Shown here in pieces: positions 63,001 through 64,000 of a stretch of 64,000 nucleotides of DNA. Made by a program: the position numbers and the translations under genes. Source of the stretch: an uncultured Bacteroidales bacterium (GTDB taxonomy: Bacteria > Bacteroidota > Bacteroidia > Bacteroidales > WCHB1-69); assembly GCA_900315705.1 (NCBI GenBank), contig ONAB01000016.1, positions 1 through 64,000 on the forward strand, read 5' to 3'. The first letter of the stretch is position 1, and each line of letters begins with the position of its first letter. The notes under the pieces were generated by a model. The model was not told the origin of the DNA and made no database searches. It saw nothing but the letters and a program-made list of their open reading frames with translations.

Positions 63001-64000
63001 GATTGTCGGGGTGTTGGATGTCAAAATGGGATGTCCTCGCCCACGGGTTGTCTCCTTGATGGACGGTGTCACCGTCATAGGTTATCCAATATTCGAACCG
63101 CAGGGTATAGCCAGTATCCGCAGGGGCAAGAATGCTTGTAAGTCGGCCGCTCCTATCGTATTCGTACGTCATCACGTTGCCATTGATGTCCGTTGTTGAC
63201 AACGGCTTTCCTATCCGAAGGTCGTAGGCCGTAGTCGAAACATAACCGAAAGGCACATTTTTCACCCTTTCGGGACAGGTGTGAATGTCGCTGTCATACG
63301 AATAGCGATATATGACACGCTGGTTTTGATTATTAGCCGGACCCGTAACTTGAACCATGTTGCCGAAAGTGTCGTATTCAAAATCCGTCACGGCGGTGTC
63401 ATGGTTGTTATATTGCCGCAATGAGAGAATTTGCCCAGTATTGTAGTTTACTTCACAGTCCTTTTTCCGCAGCAGGCTGTCCCGATAATCTTTTGCCACC
63501 ATACTTTTTACCATTCCCGTGAGGTTCTTGCCGGCATTGTCGAGATGGTAAGTCATCGTGACAATGATACTGTCTTCCGTCACCCCCGCCTGTCCGGCAT
63601 CCGTATATTTGGTCAGGTTGCCGAATTGTCCGTGCTCATAGTGTTTCCGCGTGACAATGCGAACGTTTTCATTATCATCGTAGTAAAGCACCTCTTCCCT
63701 GTTGAGGGCGGGATAACTCTCCCCGAAGCAGAACTCTGTCTCTACATTTACCACATTCCCAGTCGCAATCTCCTTGGGTACGTATGTGAAGAATTTCTCC
63801 ACATATTTTCTTCCATTGCCGTCTGTCAGCAGCTCGTATGTCTTCAAATTTCTGAACTTGTAGAACCGATTGCTGTATCTTTCGGTTACTGTGCGATAAA
63901 CGGTTCTGTTGCTGTTCAAAGAATGAGTTTTCACCACGCCGAATCCGTAGGAAGCACGCTCGAAGCGGTCATAGTAGGCACTATCGTACTCAAAGGAATA
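60035..64000 (-). CDS. RHS/YD-repeat polymorphic toxin with C-terminal metallopeptidase tip (5' end outside window)
   Basis: At least 1321 residues; the frame stays open to the right edge (YSFEYDSAYYDRFERASYGFG), resembling SpvB/TcB-type proteins. Many YD repeats follow (YDRSGRLTSI, YDAAGNMVSHTNGN), then the RHS core (FYHPDHLGSSSWITNANG) ending at DPNGE. The tip of about 200 residues carries TTAHEIFHAYQDY, a zincin motif whose HEIFH codons are at 60395-60409. It is presumably shielded in the RHS cage and released by cleavage. Confidence 0.88.
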   Translation of the reverse strand, partial: YSFEYDSAYYDRFERASYGFGVVKTHSLNSNRTVYRTVTERYSNRFYKFRNLKTYELLTDGNGRKYVEKFFTYVPKEIATGNVVNVETEFCFGESYPALNREEVLYYDDNENVRIVTRKHYEHGQFGNLTKYTDAGQAGVTEDSIIVTMTYHLDNAGKNLTGMVKSMVAKDYRDSLLRKKDCEVNYNTGQILSLRQYNNHDTAVTDFEYDTFGNMVQVTGPANNQNQRVIYRYSYDSDIHTCPERVKNVPFGYVSTTAYDLRIGKPLSTTDINGNVMTYEYDRSGRLTSILAPADTGYTLRFEYWITYDGDTVHQGDNPWARTSHFDIQHPDNPLNTTVIADGFGRIVQTRKDAEVGGCETSLVSGVVIYDCFGRAVRQFYPFTDEILTETYFQSDTSNGLASTTTYDILDRQILVTQPHGVRTAMNYGFGQKGGKWYFLSSATDAKQNMLTTLTDSRGLKVQQTAPGNTVTKFSYDPLGQLTSSTDPMNLTTTYTYDKFGQITERVHPDAGTDTYEYDAAGNMVSHTNGNNKTIQYRYDHNRLTDVEYPDHPANNVHYTYGDSTTGDNCRGRVVLLEDGSGFQTFKYGRLGEITENSRTLTPPFEQQAYTFKTKFSYDSWNRIDSMIYPDGEVVHYKYDRGGMLNKVYGSVTRNIWEMVEPVQIQGGLTAPEGILGGGGVAPGDPPGPVEPETVTFRYPYIDSVIYNIFELKDSVVYGNGTRVRYEYDSLQRLTRLRSYAASGAKMQDISYTYDGVGNIMHISNTADGVNGLGGRYEASYTYDNLYRLTTANGFWNNGQDSLPFSETMGYEANGRILKKTENASVFIDNVLSTKRHDCRYSYADGNQLSSIADRSQPNSPHSFQWDLCGNLVRWVMPSATGKPITRVHTWTEDNRLRTVADRDHFSYYQYDASGERTYKLTWSGSWSNINGVGAVYYLPEGGTLYASPYLVITQQGYTKHYYAEAERITSQLGKGQFADVGTPVVSDSLVHVKLQAVTCDVDYPSTLTEPDSGAFAYLDTLTNQQDAVSTLYFYHPDHLGSSSWITNANGAAVQHLHYLPWGEDFVDQRLTGWAAPWLSVDPMSAKYPSLSPYTYCADNPVKLVDPNGEAWDIDGYKYNPGQNCPDDVSESTRDKWNTMNEIYKTKIGKTVIDLLNGGDCLYHVSSDIKSDGKGGFSSKDKTIYLNGNDREVGTTAHEIFHAYQDYKNRSESSIFNEVEANLFSFSVLFQQCEAEGDCIITPKHSPLVNGEPSENSSKEYEQYFGDASYLLLGNFNREKFNNVVSGFLEYSKQNANGKYRNGYKQGGDVYEKTLIEFFFK
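60672..60700 (-). repeat. RHS junction repeat, copy in the full-length toxin
   Basis: Identical over 29 bases to 58917-58945. It marks the point at which tips can be swapped by homologous recombination. Confidence 0.85.

Overview
The window looks like chromosomal DNA of a Bacteroidales bacterium, probably an uncultured gut or environmental lineage. The reasons are: many start regions carry the Bacteroidetes -7 promoter word TAnnTTTG (usually TATTTTTG or TATATTTG) instead of sigma70 boxes; four large secreted proteins end in a type IX secretion (T9SS) sorting domain; and there are a porin of the Porin_10 type, FISUMP modules, an M13 and an M28 peptidase, and Bacteroidetes-style RHS proteins. 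Most housekeeping genes are GC-moderate. Several accessory blocks are visibly AT-richer.

Layout. 1-3120: a short ribosomal protein operon rplC-rplD-rplW-rplB-rpsS, with its own promoter and terminator, cut off from the rest of the usual S10 cluster. 3114-5564: recR, an MNT/HEPN toxin-antitoxin pair, a long hairpin element, and two small unknown genes. 5607-10320: a giant repeat-rich T9SS cargo protein followed by about 700 bp of non-coding DNA with an inverted pair of GC-rich repeats. 10390-15908: an unknown membrane protein, a zinc metallopeptidase, carbamate kinase and an M13 peptidase. 16064-22158: spoT, a T9SS subtilase, and dnaX split into two overlapping reading frames. 22238-28079: M28 peptidase, glycosyltransferase, recJ, dnaA. 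28264-33439: a sugar-1-phosphate nucleotidyltransferase, pcm, rhuM, clpB. 33598-45146: porin, fumC, PrsW-like protease, a TPR/MORN protein, malic enzyme, a degenerate LuxC-like protein and an RprX-like histidine kinase. 45185-51244: two T9SS cargo proteins (one a C10 peptidase) and an alanine-dehydrogenase-like protein lacking its NAD domain. 51317-55049: a four-gene AT-rich restriction-modification operon. 55238-57342: tsaE, BadF-type kinase, nadE. 57667-64000: an RHS polymorphic-toxin locus with one full-length toxin, one displaced tip, and a candidate immunity gene behind each.

The most striking global signal is near-absence of the tetramer CATG. By eye I find 17 copies in 64 kb, none between 10327 and 52078, and all 17 lie in accessory DNA or one intergenic spot. 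Core genes visibly choose synonymous codons to avoid it (Ala-Met is written GCA-ATG although GCC is otherwise preferred). This points to long-standing counter-selection in this lineage and marks the CATG-containing blocks as recent arrivals. Other points of interest are the +1 frame split of dnaX, the truncated S10 operon, a predicted metallopeptidase RHS toxin, and a displaced glycine-rich RHS tip paired with a multi-span membrane protein.
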